Shown here: piece after piece, positions 51,685 through 61,176 of the stretch
Layout: each line of letters begins with the position of its first letter
Position numbering within the stretch: position 1 is the first letter of the stretch
NCBI RefSeq assembly: GCF_019977235.1
Contig: NZ_AP024646.1
Location: 4,278,001-4,342,000 of the forward strand
Length of the DNA stretch: 64,000 nucleotides
Source of the DNA: Arthrobacter sp. StoSoilB5
Lineage (GTDB): Bacteria; Actinomycetota; Actinomycetes; Actinomycetales; Micrococcaceae
Direction: 5' to 3'
Translations under genes and position numbers: made by a program
Notes under the pieces: generated by a model
What the model saw: only the letters and a program-made list of their open reading frames with translations
Told to the model about the DNA's origin: nothing
Database searches by the model: none

Positions 51685-53148
51685 TTAGCTGAACAGCTCG
51701 CTCTTGGGCTCGTTGTTCTTGACCTTCTGCCAGCCAAGCCACAGGATCAGGGCGAAGAACGGGATGGTCGCCAAGGTCCAGAGACCCAGCAGGAAGACCT
51801 CGCCGGTTGCCTTATCGGTCATGGTGTCGAAGCCGATCAGCACCGTGATGGCCAGAAGTGCAACGAGGCCCAACCAGCTTGTCCACGGCGAACCGGGCAT
51901 CGGCAGGCTGGATACGTTGCCGCGCTTCTTCCGCAGGGCAATCTGGCTCGCGAAAATGGAACCCCAGGTAAAGATCACGCCGATGGAGGCCGTGTTCAGG
52001 GCGAGGTCGAACGCGTGCGAGCCACCCAGCCAGATGTTCAGCAGGATACCGACCAGGTAAACACCGCCGATTGCCAGGATGGCCGCGTACGGCACGTGGC
52101 GGGAGGACATCTTGGTGAGCCACTGCGGAGCGTGGCCGTTGTTGGCCATGGTGCGGAAGATGCGGCCGATCGAGTACAGGCCCGAGTTGCAGGAGGACAA
52201 TGCGGCGGTGATGACGATCATGTTCATGACGTCACCCATCCAGCCGAGGCCCATTTGGCCGAACACGGTGACGAACGGCGAGGTGCCTGCCTTGTACTGG
52301 TCGGATGGCAAGAGCATCGCGAGCAGCATCACGGAACCGACGTAGAAGACAACGATACGAACCACGACGGCGCGGATCGCCTTGGGAACTTCACGTTCCG
52401 GGTTTTCCATCTCACCAGCGGTAATGCCGACGAGTTCGATCGCGTTGTAGGCGAAGATCACTGCGTTGAGGACCAGGATCATGACCAGGCCGCCCTTGGG
52501 GAACATGCCGCCGTCATCGTGGAACAGGTTGCCCACCGAAGCATGCCCGCTGCCCACCTGGGCGTTGGTGACAACCATGAAAGTGCCAACGGCCAGGAAG
52601 ATCAGGATGGCAGCGACCTTGAGGCAGGAGGCCCAGAATTCGAACTCGCCGAACGCCTTGACACTGAACAAGTTCACCGCCACCAGCAGCACCAGCGCTG
52701 CGATAGCGGAGAGTTCAACGGGGACGTTGGGGAAGAAGAACTGGAAGTACAGGCCGATCGCGATGAGCTCGGCAATGCCTGTCATGGCCCAGTTGATGAA
52801 GTACATCCAACCTGAAAGGAAGGCGCCCTTCTTGCCGAACATCTCACCGGCGTAGCTCACGAAGGAGCCGGATGTCTGGCGGTACATGATGAGTTCGCCA
52901 AGGGCACGCATCAGCAGGTAAGCGATGACGCCGGCAATGGCGTAAGAGAAAATCAGGGCCGGCCCGGTGGAAGCCAGGCGGCCACCGGCGCCCATGAACA
53001 GGCCGACGCCGATTGCGCCGCCCATGGCGATCATGGTGACGTGGCGGCGGCTCAGGGTCTTCTGGTATCCCTCAGCGCTGAGGGTGGAGCCGACGGCGGT
53101 GGATGGGGCCGTGGGGTTCTGGAGATCTGTGGGGGTACTTTGCGGCAC
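51685..53148 (-). CDS. APC-family amino-acid permease (AnsP/GabP-like)
   Basis: The GTG at 53148 has AAGGAA upstream and gives 487 residues; the frame is open further up without homology. Twelve membrane helices are predicted. TLSRRHVTMIAMGGAIGVGLFMGAGGRLASTGPALIFSYAIAG is the amino-acid permease entry motif, and VGITAGEMENPEREVPKAIRAVVVRI is the conserved loop. It resembles L-asparagine and aromatic amino-acid/GABA permeases. The substrate is not determined. Confidence 0.9.
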   Translation of the reverse strand: MPQSTPTDLQNPTAPSTAVGSTLSAEGYQKTLSRRHVTMIAMGGAIGVGLFMGAGGRLASTGPALIFSYAIAGVIAYLLMRALGELIMYRQTSGSFVSYAGEMFGKKGAFLSGWMYFINWAMTGIAELIAIGLYFQFFFPNVPVELSAIAALVLLVAVNLFSVKAFGEFEFWASCLKVAAILIFLAVGTFMVVTNAQVGSGHASVGNLFHDDGGMFPKGGLVMILVLNAVIFAYNAIELVGITAGEMENPEREVPKAIRAVVVRIVVFYVGSVMLLAMLLPSDQYKAGTSPFVTVFGQMGLGWMGDVMNMIVITAALSSCNSGLYSIGRIFRTMANNGHAPQWLTKMSSRHVPYAAILAIGGVYLVGILLNIWLGGSHAFDLALNTASIGVIFTWGSIFASQIALRKKRGNVSSLPMPGSPWTSWLGLVALLAITVLIGFDTMTDKATGEVFLLGLWTLATIPFFALILWLGWQKVKNNEPKSELFS

Positions 53149-53361
53149 AGCTGTTCCTTGTGGGTTGGGGTATTGCTGTAGGTGTTTTCGCCTATGCCGG
53201 AACATGGGCTTCTTTGCCACACAAAATTCGAGCTTTCCCCGTTGGAGGACCCCGAAGTGTGACAAAGAACGCAGAACGCCGAAGGTTCGCGCAACCCGTC
53301 TATCTTACGGGATTAACCCGAATGCCCGTGACGAAGGCAACAGCACCGGCCCTGAACACTC

Positions 53362-53424
53362 CAACGCGGGGTCACTTATGGCCGATGTTGGCCGCCCAAA
53401 GGGGCCATGAGTGACCCCGCGTTG
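53362..53424. terminator. 63-bp hairpin with 22-base arms
   Basis: The arms CAACGCGGGGTCACT-TATGGCC and its near-complement differ at one position and enclose a 19-base loop. It starts 2 bases after the stop of the nirD-like fragment on the minus strand and ~210 bases before the permease start. No other gene was seen in 53149-53426. Confidence 0.6.
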
Positions 53425-53426
53425 CT

Positions 53427-53699
53427 TCAAGGAATAACGACGATGTTTTGCCCCTCATCTGCGAAGACTTGGTACGTCCGCAGTGGCCCCGCGCCCGTGG
53501 TGGAACACCCGGTTTCCAGCTCGAACGCATGCTGGTGAAGTGGGCACACCACCACGCTCTGATCAATGGTTCCATCTGCAAGAGGGCCGCCTTTGTGGGG
53601 GCAAACCGCGGACAGAGCCCGCAAGGTGCCGTCACGCAACCGGAACACGGCGACCTGCTCGCCATCGATTCCGAATGCCCGGCCTGTGGCTGTTGGCGA
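53427..53699 (-). pseudogene. 5'-truncated NirD-like Rieske protein
   Basis: The frame encodes GEQVAVFRLRDGTLRALSAVCPHKGG, CPLHQHAFELETG and a normal C-terminus, i.e. the C-x-H and C-x2-H ligands of a Rieske 2Fe-2S centre of the nitrite reductase small subunit type. Homology extends upstream of the only candidate start (GTG at 53648), and between the TGA near 53747 and that GTG there is no ATG, GTG or TTG. The usual ~20-residue N-terminus is missing, and no nirB is nearby. Either a remnant or a short protein from the internal GTG. Confidence 0.6.
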
Positions 53700-53788
53700 T
53701 AAATGGCGGTGTTTTTGCGCCGCTCCGTGTCGCCCCGCGGACGTTCATACTCCTAGCCGGGTCGGAAGCGCTCGTGTCATGTCGTCCG

Positions 53789-54538
53789 TCAGCTAGGAAG
53801 GTCAGCCGCGACAGCGGACGCCCGCTCCTGAAGAATGGAGAAAATCTCTGGCTGGTAGCGTTGCTGGACCCGGTGATTGATCCCCTTCTTCATCTCCGCG
53901 ATCAACTTGCTGATTGACTCGGCGTGCCGGAATTTGCCTCCAGCAGCGAAGAAGGCGCGCAACCAAGGTTCCTTCTCCAGGGCATAGCCCCGGTCAGTGA
54001 AAGCACGGATGAGTTGAACAACGGCCGCTTTTCCGTTCCCGGTCGAAAGCCCGTTGTACTGTTCGTTAACCATGCACTTGGCCGCCTCAAGCTGGAAAGC
54101 ATCGACTGCTCCGACCGTTCCGGTATCCACATTGCGTGCCCCAACACCGTCAAGCCACGTCCGGACCATCTCCGAGGGAGACCAGACAACGACAAAGAGA
54201 CGTTCAATCCTGTTGGTGGCCACCACTTCCCTGAGCAACTCAAAATCGTCCTTCCCGTGAGGGTGTAGGACCGTGAGCGTTCCGGCGAAGCGATTGTTGT
54301 CCTGTGCAAAGTTTCGCAGCTCCGAAATCCCCACGATCCGTTGGGAACCCTTCTCAACGGCGACATAGCTGATGAACTCCGTGTCCGCGCTGTTTGGCTC
54401 CCGAAGCCTCTTCAAATCGGATACTGCGAACAGGTATGGGGGCTCACCAAGCCACTCTCGGATAACAGCACTTTGGGGCACCATCGACGTACCACCCTGT
54501 GCCCAATCTTCGCGGATCATGTATGCAAGTTCGGTCAT
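53789..54538 (-). CDS. Hypothetical protein, 249 residues
   Basis: No family was recognised. It begins MTELAYMIREDWAQGGTSMVPQSAVIREWLGEPPYLFAVSDLKRL. The middle part (GTLTVLHPHGKDDFELLREVVATNRIERLFVVVWSPSEMVRTWLDGVGA) looks alpha/beta. A helical C-terminus has WLRAFFAAGGKFRHAESISKLIAEMKKGINHRVQQRY. No membrane helix or signal peptide. Isolated in its strand context. Confidence 0.65.
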   Translation of the reverse strand: MTELAYMIREDWAQGGTSMVPQSAVIREWLGEPPYLFAVSDLKRLREPNSADTEFISYVAVEKGSQRIVGISELRNFAQDNNRFAGTLTVLHPHGKDDFELLREVVATNRIERLFVVVWSPSEMVRTWLDGVGARNVDTGTVGAVDAFQLEAAKCMVNEQYNGLSTGNGKAAVVQLIRAFTDRGYALEKEPWLRAFFAAGGKFRHAESISKLIAEMKKGINHRVQQRYQPEIFSILQERASAVAADLPS

Positions 54539-54624
54539 GTCCGGATCCTTTCACGCCCCTCCGACATCTAGTCTGTGGAGCAGGCCGGGCGGTTAACTGC
54601 CCGAAACAGCCTGGCGCATATTCT

Positions 54625-54810
54625 CTATCGGCGGACACCCTCCCTGGGGCGGGCTCGTGACACTGTCCCGAAGACTGTAGCCACGTCCCGGAACCCCTCA
54701 GTTTTCCCCGTTCTGGCAAGCACCACCAGGCACAGAACGAAGGGCGGTAATAGCCTTGAACACCCAATTATGAACAGGCCAAGGGAGATGGGCAGAAGAT
54801 CGGTGATCAC
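54625..54810 (-). CDS. Small membrane protein, hypothetical
   Basis: The GTG at 54810 has AGGAG seven bases upstream. The 61-residue product has one hydrophobic helix pair (LLPISLGLFIIGCSRLLPPFVLCLVVLA, residues 5-32) followed by a basic tail. No family was recognised. The good ribosome site is the main support. Confidence 0.45.
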   Translation of the reverse strand: MITDLLPISLGLFIIGCSRLLPPFVLCLVVLARTGKTEGFRDVATVFGTVSRARPREGVRR

Positions 54811-55256
54811 AGGGAACTCCTATTTGCAGCGTGGGAATAGGTTTTTGCCTAGTGCCGCCGTGAAGAAAGGAATTTGCTGAAGGGTGGCCTTAGGCTCCGA
54901 TCTCGCTTCGGAAGGGCCCCTTCAGTAGTCACCTTGAGCAATTCAGGTCGCGGGCCTACCACGCTGCTCAGCCCCCTAGGAAGGCCACCGATAAGTAAAG
55001 CTGCTCCGGGCCCTAGGTCGGTCTGCCCTAACAGTGCTTTGATCCTGCCATATCTCAGCCGGTTCTGTCAGTACCAGGCCTGGGGTACCGGGCGCCGGGC
55101 GCCCGGACGATAGTGACCGCAAACGTGGCACTGCGCCAGTGCAAACGCTTTAGGGCGAATCTCATTAAACGATCCTCGTACGGGCAATCGAACCTGCCGA
55201 ATCCCTGTGTCTCGAAACCAAAACGCCTCGAATCCCGAGCAGGGGATGGCTGCCTT
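54811..55256. other. 446-base region without a recognised gene
   Basis: No convincing coding frame or RNA gene was seen. A perfect 19-bp palindrome CCGGGCGCCGGGCGCCCGG lies at 55088-55106. The DNA to the right carries a self-contained catabolic cassette and a transposon, so this stretch may be a junction of acquired DNA. Confidence 0.4.
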
Positions 55257-56123
55257 CTAGTGTGCCCCTCGTTCGAGATCAGCTAGTTCTGCTTCCAGTT
55301 GCTGGGTCAGGTTCCGCAAGCGCCGGATGTGCTCTTGCGAGACGCGCCCGGGTTGGTTTGTGACTTGTGCGTCGACATCGAAGACCGTGTTGGGGCTGTG
55401 CCAGACGTTGAACCATTCGAGACCATGGCCGAGAGCGTCACGGGTCACGCCCTGGAGCAGGAGCAGTGGTTCGCGGGTGTTGATGTTCAGTTTCCGGGCC
55501 AGATCATGATCGGCGGACACTGCCTGTACTTGTCGGGGGCCGCCGGCGGGGTGGTATCCGTGGTCCCTCATCAGGTTCAGGAGTGATGCATTTTCCAGCA
55601 GTTCCGCGGAGAAGTGTGGGAAAAAGTCACGGGGAACCCAGGTCCGCATGAAGGCAACGGGCACTTCATCCAGGTAGCGAACCCGTTCGATTCTCCATGT
55701 GTTGGTGGTGCCCAGGGCCTCAATGCCCGCCTCTGGTGGGGCGGAGGGCTCCACGGTGAGGACGTGGGTGCGCAGGCGCTGGCCGTGGGCTGCAGCCTGC
55801 TCATCCAGCCCGCCGGCGCGCTGCACGTGCCGGCGAAGGACTGGCGTTGAGGCTACGACGCTTCCGCGGCCACGCTGGCGGCGAATCAGGCCGAGATCGG
55901 ACAGGCCGGACAAAGCCTGCCGTACGACGCTGCGGGAGACGCCGAACTGCCGTTGCAGTTCCTCTTCGGTGGGCAGGGAGGAGCCTGGGGTCAGCCCCAT
56001 GTCGACGATTTGCCGGTGCAGGATGTCCCGGATTTGGGCGTGGAGAGGACCTCCGTCCTCCCGGTTCAGGGGGCTGGTGCGTCCCGCCTGCTCTGCCGCT
56101 GTTTCTGCTGATTCCACACTCAC
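55257..56123 (-). CDS. GntR-family (HutC/UTRA) regulator of the RLP cassette
   Basis: The GTG at 56123 follows GAGGAG and gives 288 residues. The winged HTH is at ~25-95 (LHAQIRDILHRQIVDMGLTPGSSLPTEEELQRQFGVSRSVVRQALSGL). A UTRA effector domain follows (TWRIERVRYLDEVPVAFMRTWVPRDF, LNINTREPLLLLQGVTRD). It is divergent from the cassette, with a perfect inverted repeat on the cassette promoter. Confidence 0.92.
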   Translation of the reverse strand: MSVESAETAAEQAGRTSPLNREDGGPLHAQIRDILHRQIVDMGLTPGSSLPTEEELQRQFGVSRSVVRQALSGLSDLGLIRRQRGRGSVVASTPVLRRHVQRAGGLDEQAAAHGQRLRTHVLTVEPSAPPEAGIEALGTTNTWRIERVRYLDEVPVAFMRTWVPRDFFPHFSAELLENASLLNLMRDHGYHPAGGPRQVQAVSADHDLARKLNINTREPLLLLQGVTRDALGHGLEWFNVWHSPNTVFDVDAQVTNQPGRVSQEHIRRLRNLTQQLEAELADLERGAH

Positions 56124-56198
56124 GTTGACTCCTCTGCCCTGTGCAAATCTTAGCCCCCACCTTCCTGCCTCCCCGCTGAGCGGTGAGAACAAGCGGCC

Positions 56199-56248
56199 TT
56201 GACGTGACCTACACCACCCATTATTGTACGTATCAAAGGTACGTACAA
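56199..56248 (+). promoter_or_regulatory. Cassette promoter with GntR operator
   Basis: TTGACG (56199-56204), a 17-base spacer and TATTGT (56222-56227) form a promoter. TTGTACGTA (56224-56232) and TACGTACAA (56240-56248) are perfect inverted arms with a 7-base spacer and overlap the -10. Repression by the divergent GntR protein is expected. Confidence 0.8.
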
Positions 56249-56276
56249 CTCTGGTTCGCGGATCACAGGAGATGCC

Positions 56277-56351
56277 GTGGAAACCGGAGTCGGAAGTCAC
56301 CTGCTTGAGCCCGCATCGGTGCGTGAGCGAAGTGAAAGTACCTGCAGGTGA
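56277..56351 (+). CDS. Possible 24-residue leader ORF
   Basis: A GTG at 56277 with AGGAG five bases upstream opens a frame beginning METGVGSHLLEPASVRERS and ending TGA at 56351, 43 bases before the RLP start. It could be a leader peptide or a remnant of a lost gene. No homology is claimed. Confidence 0.3.
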   Translation: METGVGSHLLEPASVRERSESTCR

Positions 56352-56394
56352 CAGTCAGATACGTAAGTTTCAAACCCCCACATTGGAGAGTTCC

Positions 56395-57660
56395 ATGCGC
56401 GACCCGCGCTCGGTGCGTTGCACCTACTACCTAGAATCCGAAATTGATCCGGCGAAGGCCGCCGCCATCATGGCTGGCGAACAGTCCAGCGGCACCTTCC
56501 TGCCGGTGCCGGGCGAATCCGCCCGGATCCGGGAGCGGCACGCGGCCCTGATCTCGGATGTTCAGGAACTCGGCTTTTGCCGCCCCTCCCTGCCATCACG
56601 GGCGAACCCGGAAAAGGTCCGCGCCGCGTTGGTAACCGTTGATTTCCCGATGGAGAACGTCGGCACCGACCTGGCAACCCTGCAGACAGCCATCGCGGGC
56701 AATCTCTTCGAACTGGGCGACCTGTACGCCTGCCGGCTTCAAGACATCCAGCTGCCTGAGGACTTCATCGCCGCCCATCCAGGCCCGGCCTTCGGTATCG
56801 AGGGAACCCGCAAGCTCATCAGCGATGTCCAGGGCGTCATGGTCGGCACCATCGTCAAGCCCAATGTCGGGCTTTCCGAAGATGAATTCCGACTGGTGGT
56901 CCGCGACCTGGCGATGGCGTCCATTGACCTGATCAAGGACGATGAGCTCATGACCGACCCGGCGTATCTGCCGTTGGAACGCCGGGTTGCGGTCGCCACC
57001 GAGGAGATCCGCGCCGCCGAGCAGGTCACCGGCCACTCGACCATGTATGCCTTCAACATCACCGGCGACCTTGCCGGACTGCGCCGGCGCCACGACCTGG
57101 TCGTTGAAGCCGGTGGCCGCTGCGTGATGCTGAACATTCCCGTGATGGGAATGCCCGCCCTGGCATTGTTGCGCTCCTTCGCCGAGGTTCCGATCCACGG
57201 CCACCGCGCAGGCCTGGCGGCCTCGATGCGGTCCAAGGCCCTGGGCATGGACTACCGGGTCTGGCAGCAGATGGCCCGCCTGGCCGGCGCCGATCACCTG
57301 CACGCCAGCGGGCTCGGCAGCAAGTTCTACGAACTCGACGAAGAAGTCGCCTCTAACATTCGCAGCCTGCTCGTGCCTCTCGGACAGACCATTGCACCGC
57401 TTCCTGTTTTGTCGTCGGGGCAGAACGTCACCACCCCGGGCCCCACCTTCGACGCGGTGGGTTCCACCGACCTGATGATGCTGGCCGGGGGCGGCGTCGC
57501 CGCCCACCCGGACGGACCCGGCGCCGGAGTGCGCAGCCTGCGCCAGGCCTGGGAAGCAGCCGTGGACGGAGTGCCACTGCACAGCGCAGCGGACAAGCTC
57601 GCCCAAAGCGGGGACAATGCTCTCCTGCACGCAGTCCAGACATTCGGGAAGGGCGCCTGA
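56395..57660 (+). CDS. RuBisCO-like protein (form IV), probable 3-oxo-isoapionate-4-phosphate-type enzyme
   Basis: The ATG at 56395 has TTGGAGAG upstream and gives 421 residues. The carbamylated-Lys/metal motif is kept: IDLIKDDE with Lys181, Asp183 and Glu184. GTIVKPNVGLS keeps the first catalytic Lys (155), but Asn157 replaces the second Lys of true RuBisCO, so CO2 fixation is not expected. HGHRAG and LAGGGVAAHPDGPGAG supply substrate-phosphate loops. In D-apiose catabolism, RLPs next to a DUF1537 kinase decarboxylate or hydrolyse 3-oxo-isoapionate 4-phosphate (OiaC/OiaX). That role fits the neighbour but is inference. Confidence 0.85.
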   Translation: MRDPRSVRCTYYLESEIDPAKAAAIMAGEQSSGTFLPVPGESARIRERHAALISDVQELGFCRPSLPSRANPEKVRAALVTVDFPMENVGTDLATLQTAIAGNLFELGDLYACRLQDIQLPEDFIAAHPGPAFGIEGTRKLISDVQGVMVGTIVKPNVGLSEDEFRLVVRDLAMASIDLIKDDELMTDPAYLPLERRVAVATEEIRAAEQVTGHSTMYAFNITGDLAGLRRRHDLVVEAGGRCVMLNIPVMGMPALALLRSFAEVPIHGHRAGLAASMRSKALGMDYRVWQQMARLAGADHLHASGLGSKFYELDEEVASNIRSLLVPLGQTIAPLPVLSSGQNVTTPGPTFDAVGSTDLMMLAGGGVAAHPDGPGAGVRSLRQAWEAAVDGVPLHSAADKLAQSGDNALLHAVQTFGKGA

Positions 57661-57661
57661 C

Positions 57662-58960
57662 ATGCCAGCTTTCGGTTTCGTCGCAGACGACCTCACGGGA
57701 GCCGCTGACGTCCTCGCCCAAGCCCACCGCTACGGGCTGGAAGCCGCCCTGGTCATCGGCGACGCCCCACTGCCCACGGACACCGACGTCGTCGGGTTCG
57801 CCGGCCCGGCCCGCTCCCTGTCCGGAACAGCCTTCGACAACCTGGTCATCAGGGACCTCGCTGGCATCGCCTCACTGAACCTGGAGGTACTGCTCTACAA
57901 GGTCTGCTCCACCTTCGATAGCTCCACTACCATCGGGAGCATCGGCCGCGGGATCCAGCTGCTTCACGAGCAGTTCCCGCTGCACGGACCCATCCCGGTA
58001 GTCCCGGCCCAACCTGCTTTTGGCCGGTACACCGCGTTCAGCAACCACTACGCAACTTATGCGGGCCAGATCTACCGGCTGGACCGTCACCCGGTCATGT
58101 CCCGCCACCCGTCCACCCCTATGGCCGAGGCGGACCTGCGCCAGGTGCTGGCCGAACAGCTCGACGACGCCCAGGTGCCCGGGGCGATCCACCTGCCCGC
58201 CTACCAGGACGGCACCTTTAAGGACGGCTGGGCGGAACGGCGCCGGGAACCCGGGGCGAAGGCCTTCGTTGTCGACGCCGTGGACGAACACCACATGGAC
58301 GCCATCGCAGAAGCCCTCACCCGGGAAGAACACGGTCACGGTCCATCGATCGTCGTCGGATCCGGCGGCATCATGGCAGCATTGGCACGTTCCATCTCGG
58401 ATCAGGCCCCACGCATACCCGGCACGCAGAAGCCTTCCGGACCGGTGCTGGCCGTCAGCGCCTCGGCCTCCAGCACCACAGCGGAGCAGATCAACGACGC
58501 AACCTCCCATGGCTGGGAAGACGTCCCGGTCCCTGCCGAGCTGCTGCAGCGCGATGACCCCGCACTGGTCGCCGCCCTCGATGAGCGCGTCGCGGCCGCC
58601 CTCCGGGCAGGGCGCAACGTGGTCGTTCACACCACCCGCGGCGCGTCGGACCCGCGCTACGGCGCGAGCACACCCGTGGACGCCGGCTACGTAGGCACCC
58701 TGATTGGCGGCATTGCCGCCCGTATGGCAGATGCCGGGCTAACCCGGGACATCGCCGTCTGTGGTGGGGATACCTCCAGCCACGCACTCATCGCCATGGG
58801 CGTGCGCCAACTCCGGGTGTCCGACCAGTTCGTCACCGCCGGCCCCATCCTGCGCGCCGACGGAGCCTCCGCCGTCGGCGGATCCCGGCTGCTGCTCAAA
58901 GGCGGACAGGTAGGACCCACCGACATCCTGCGCCGCTTTGCCGGCCAGCTCCCCAGCTAA
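57662..58960 (+). CDS. DUF1537 four-carbon/branched acid-sugar kinase (OiaK/OtnK/DtnK-like)
   Basis: The ATG at 57662 follows the RLP stop by one base and gives 432 residues. The N-terminal FGFVADDLTGAADVLAQAHRYGL is the substrate domain of DUF1537 kinases. The C-terminal nucleotide domain has VSASASSTTAEQI and GGDTSSHALIAMGVRQL. The family phosphorylates erythronate/threonate, 2-oxotetronates or 3-oxo-isoapionate. Beside an RLP the last is the most likely substrate. Confidence 0.88.
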   Translation: MPAFGFVADDLTGAADVLAQAHRYGLEAALVIGDAPLPTDTDVVGFAGPARSLSGTAFDNLVIRDLAGIASLNLEVLLYKVCSTFDSSTTIGSIGRGIQLLHEQFPLHGPIPVVPAQPAFGRYTAFSNHYATYAGQIYRLDRHPVMSRHPSTPMAEADLRQVLAEQLDDAQVPGAIHLPAYQDGTFKDGWAERRREPGAKAFVVDAVDEHHMDAIAEALTREEHGHGPSIVVGSGGIMAALARSISDQAPRIPGTQKPSGPVLAVSASASSTTAEQINDATSHGWEDVPVPAELLQRDDPALVAALDERVAAALRAGRNVVVHTTRGASDPRYGASTPVDAGYVGTLIGGIAARMADAGLTRDIAVCGGDTSSHALIAMGVRQLRVSDQFVTAGPILRADGASAVGGSRLLLKGGQVGPTDILRRFAGQLPS

Positions 58961-59012
58961 CACTCCAGACAATTCCTCCACGCATCACCAGAACCCATGA
59001 AAGGCGGCCCCC

Positions 59013-60056
59013 ATGCGGGCAGTAGTTAAGAACGCAGCCGAGCGAGGCGTCACATACGTCACCGACGCCGGTGACCCCAAGGCAACAGAAGGCTCCGTCG
59101 TCATCGAAGTCGGCGCTGCCTCCCTGTGCGGCACCGACCGCGAACTCTACGAATGGACCCCGTCGGCCCAGGCGTTCAACCTCAACCTCCCGGTCACCTT
59201 GGGGCATGAAGGCGCAGGAACCATCGTCGAGGTCGGCCCTGGTGTTACCGGGCTGCAGGTCGGCGACCAGGTCGCCCTCGAAAGCCACCTCACCTGCGGA
59301 CAGTGCTTCCCCTGCCGTACCGGCGACGCCCACACCTGTGAACGCACCGGCATCCTGGGCATGCACATCGATGGCGTTTTCGCCGAATACGCCGCCGTGC
59401 CGCAGGACATCTGCGTCAAGCTGCCCACCGGCCTTTCCCTCGAGTCGGGCGCCCTGCTCGAAGCAGCGGGCGTCGCCGTCCACGCCATCCAGCGTGCCAA
59501 CTACTCCGTCGCCGGCCGGGCAGTGCTCGTCAGCGGCGCAGGGCCGGTCGGGCTCGTCGTCGTGAACCTGGCCCTGCTCATGGGCGCCTCCCACGTCATC
59601 GCCGTCGACCCCAACCCCTACCGCCGGGCCCAGGCCGAAAAACTCGGCGCGATCGCCCTGCACCCCAATGACGGCATCGTTGAGCGCTGCCGCGAGCTCA
59701 CCGGGCGCCGTGGTGGCTTCGACGTCGCCTTCGAGTGCTCCGGAGCACCCGGAACTTTGGCCACTCTCTTCGAAGCGGTCCGCCGGGAAGCGACCGTCAT
59801 CACCGTCGGGCACCCCAGCCGCCCCGCTGAGGTCGACATCGCCGCCTACATCAACAAAAAGGGCATCACCCTGCGCGGGATCTTTGGTCGCCGGCTCTGG
59901 GAAACCTGGGAACAGAGCCTTCTGCTCCTTGATTCCGGCAAGCTCGAGCTCGACTGGCTCATCACCCACCGCAAAAAGCTCAGCGAGATTGACGAAGCCG
60001 TCGAACTTCTCACCGGCGACGCCTGCAAAGTCTTGCTCATCCCTGGCCTCGGCTAA
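59013..60056 (+). CDS. Zinc-dependent medium-chain alcohol/polyol dehydrogenase (Tdh-like)
   Basis: The 347-residue protein has catalytic-zinc ligands in LCGTD and GHEGAG and four structural-zinc Cys in [15 protein letters not shown]. The Rossmann loop is [15 protein letters not shown]. Relatives oxidise threonine, sorbitol or other polyols with NAD. In this cassette it may make the 3-oxo acid that the kinase uses, by oxidising isoapionate or a similar sugar acid. Confidence 0.88.
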   Translation: MRAVVKNAAERGVTYVTDAGDPKATEGSVVIEVGAASLCGTDRELYEWTPSAQAFNLNLPVTLGHEGAGTIVEVGPGVTGLQVGDQVALESHLTCGQCFPCRTGDAHTCERTGILGMHIDGVFAEYAAVPQDICVKLPTGLSLESGALLEAAGVAVHAIQRANYSVAGRAVLVSGAGPVGLVVVNLALLMGASHVIAVDPNPYRRAQAEKLGAIALHPNDGIVERCRELTGRRGGFDVAFECSGAPGTLATLFEAVRREATVITVGHPSRPAEVDIAAYINKKGITLRGIFGRRLWETWEQSLLLLDSGKLELDWLITHRKKLSEIDEAVELLTGDACKVLLIPGLG

Positions 60057-60127
60057 CCCCACAAACAAGGGAACTGACGGTCCGAACCGCAGTCCCAAAC
60101 CACTCAGCTATTCAACAGGAGAAATCA

Positions 60128-61162
60128 ATGTCGATTCCCATCAAGAAAGCCCTTGAAAAAGTCCCCGGCGGCATGATGCTGGTGCCCCTTGGCATCGGTG
60201 CCGTCATCCACACCTTGGCCCCGGACGCCGGTAAGTTCTTTGGATCCTTCACGGGGGCCTTCTTCACAGGCCTGGCGCCGCTGCTGGCCGTGTTCTTTGT
60301 CTGCCTCGGCGCGACGCTCGAAGTGAAATCCACGCCCTACATCCTCAAAAAGGGCGGCGTCCTCCTCGGTTCCAAAATCCTCTTCGCCGTCCTCATCGGC
60401 GTCATCGCCGGACGCTTCCTCGGCGAAGCGCCCATCGAACACGGAATCCTCGCCGGCCTTTCAACCCTCGCGCTCGTCGCAGCCCTGAACGACACCAATG
60501 GTGGGCTCTACATCTCACTTATGGGCCAGTTCGGCCGCAAGCGCGACGCCGGGGCCTACTCCATCCTGTCTCTGGAATCCGGCCCCTTCCTGACCATGGT
60601 CACCCTCGGCATCGCCGGCCTCGCAGCATTCCCCTGGCAGGCACTCGTCGGCGCCATCCTCCCCCTTGCCCTGGGCATGCTACTGGGAAACTTGGACAAG
60701 AACATGCGGCACCTCCTGGCTCCACTGGTCCCCGCAATGGTGCCGTTCCTGGGCCTGTCCCTCGGCCTGACCATCAACCTCAACGCCGTCGTCGAAGCCG
60801 GGCTGCTCGGCATCGCCCTCGGACTGTTCGTGGTCTTCGTCGGCGGAGCGGTGCTGCTCCTCGCCGACAAACTCACCGGGGGTGACGGCGTAGCAGGCCT
60901 TGCCGCAGCAACCACAGCCGGTAACGCCGCGCTTGTTCCCGCCATTATCGCCACAGCCAACCCGGTCTACGCCCCGGCAGCAGAACACGCCACCGTCCTC
61001 GTGGCAGCCTCGGTCGTCGTCTCCGCTGTGCTCTGCCCCATCGTCACCTCGGCATGGGCCAAAAGGGTCCAGAAAAAGGCCGGCCCTCAGGACATCGAAG
61101 ACAACGCCGTCGAGGAGGCGCCGGCCCCCAAACATGCAGACAGCACCCCGGAACTGACCTAG
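60128..61162 (+). CDS. 2-Keto-3-deoxygluconate permease family (KdgT)
   Basis: The 344-residue protein has about ten hydrophobic helices and the family segments [53 protein letters not shown] and [41 protein letters not shown]. KdgT is a proton-coupled sugar-acid importer. Here it should bring in the acid degraded by the three enzymes upstream. CAGGAG precedes the ATG. An acidic cytoplasmic tail ends the protein. Confidence 0.92.
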   Translation: MSIPIKKALEKVPGGMMLVPLGIGAVIHTLAPDAGKFFGSFTGAFFTGLAPLLAVFFVCLGATLEVKSTPYILKKGGVLLGSKILFAVLIGVIAGRFLGEAPIEHGILAGLSTLALVAALNDTNGGLYISLMGQFGRKRDAGAYSILSLESGPFLTMVTLGIAGLAAFPWQALVGAILPLALGMLLGNLDKNMRHLLAPLVPAMVPFLGLSLGLTINLNAVVEAGLLGIALGLFVVFVGGAVLLLADKLTGGDGVAGLAAATTAGNAALVPAIIATANPVYAPAAEHATVLVAASVVVSAVLCPIVTSAWAKRVQKKAGPQDIEDNAVEEAPAPKHADSTPELT

Positions 61163-61176
61163 CAGTAAACAAAAAG

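Noticed and set aside
55180..55256. tRNA 3' end or attachment-site remnant near CTCGAATCCCGAG
   Set aside because: The T-arm spacing and acceptor pairing do not fit a tRNA, and no CCA or second copy was found.
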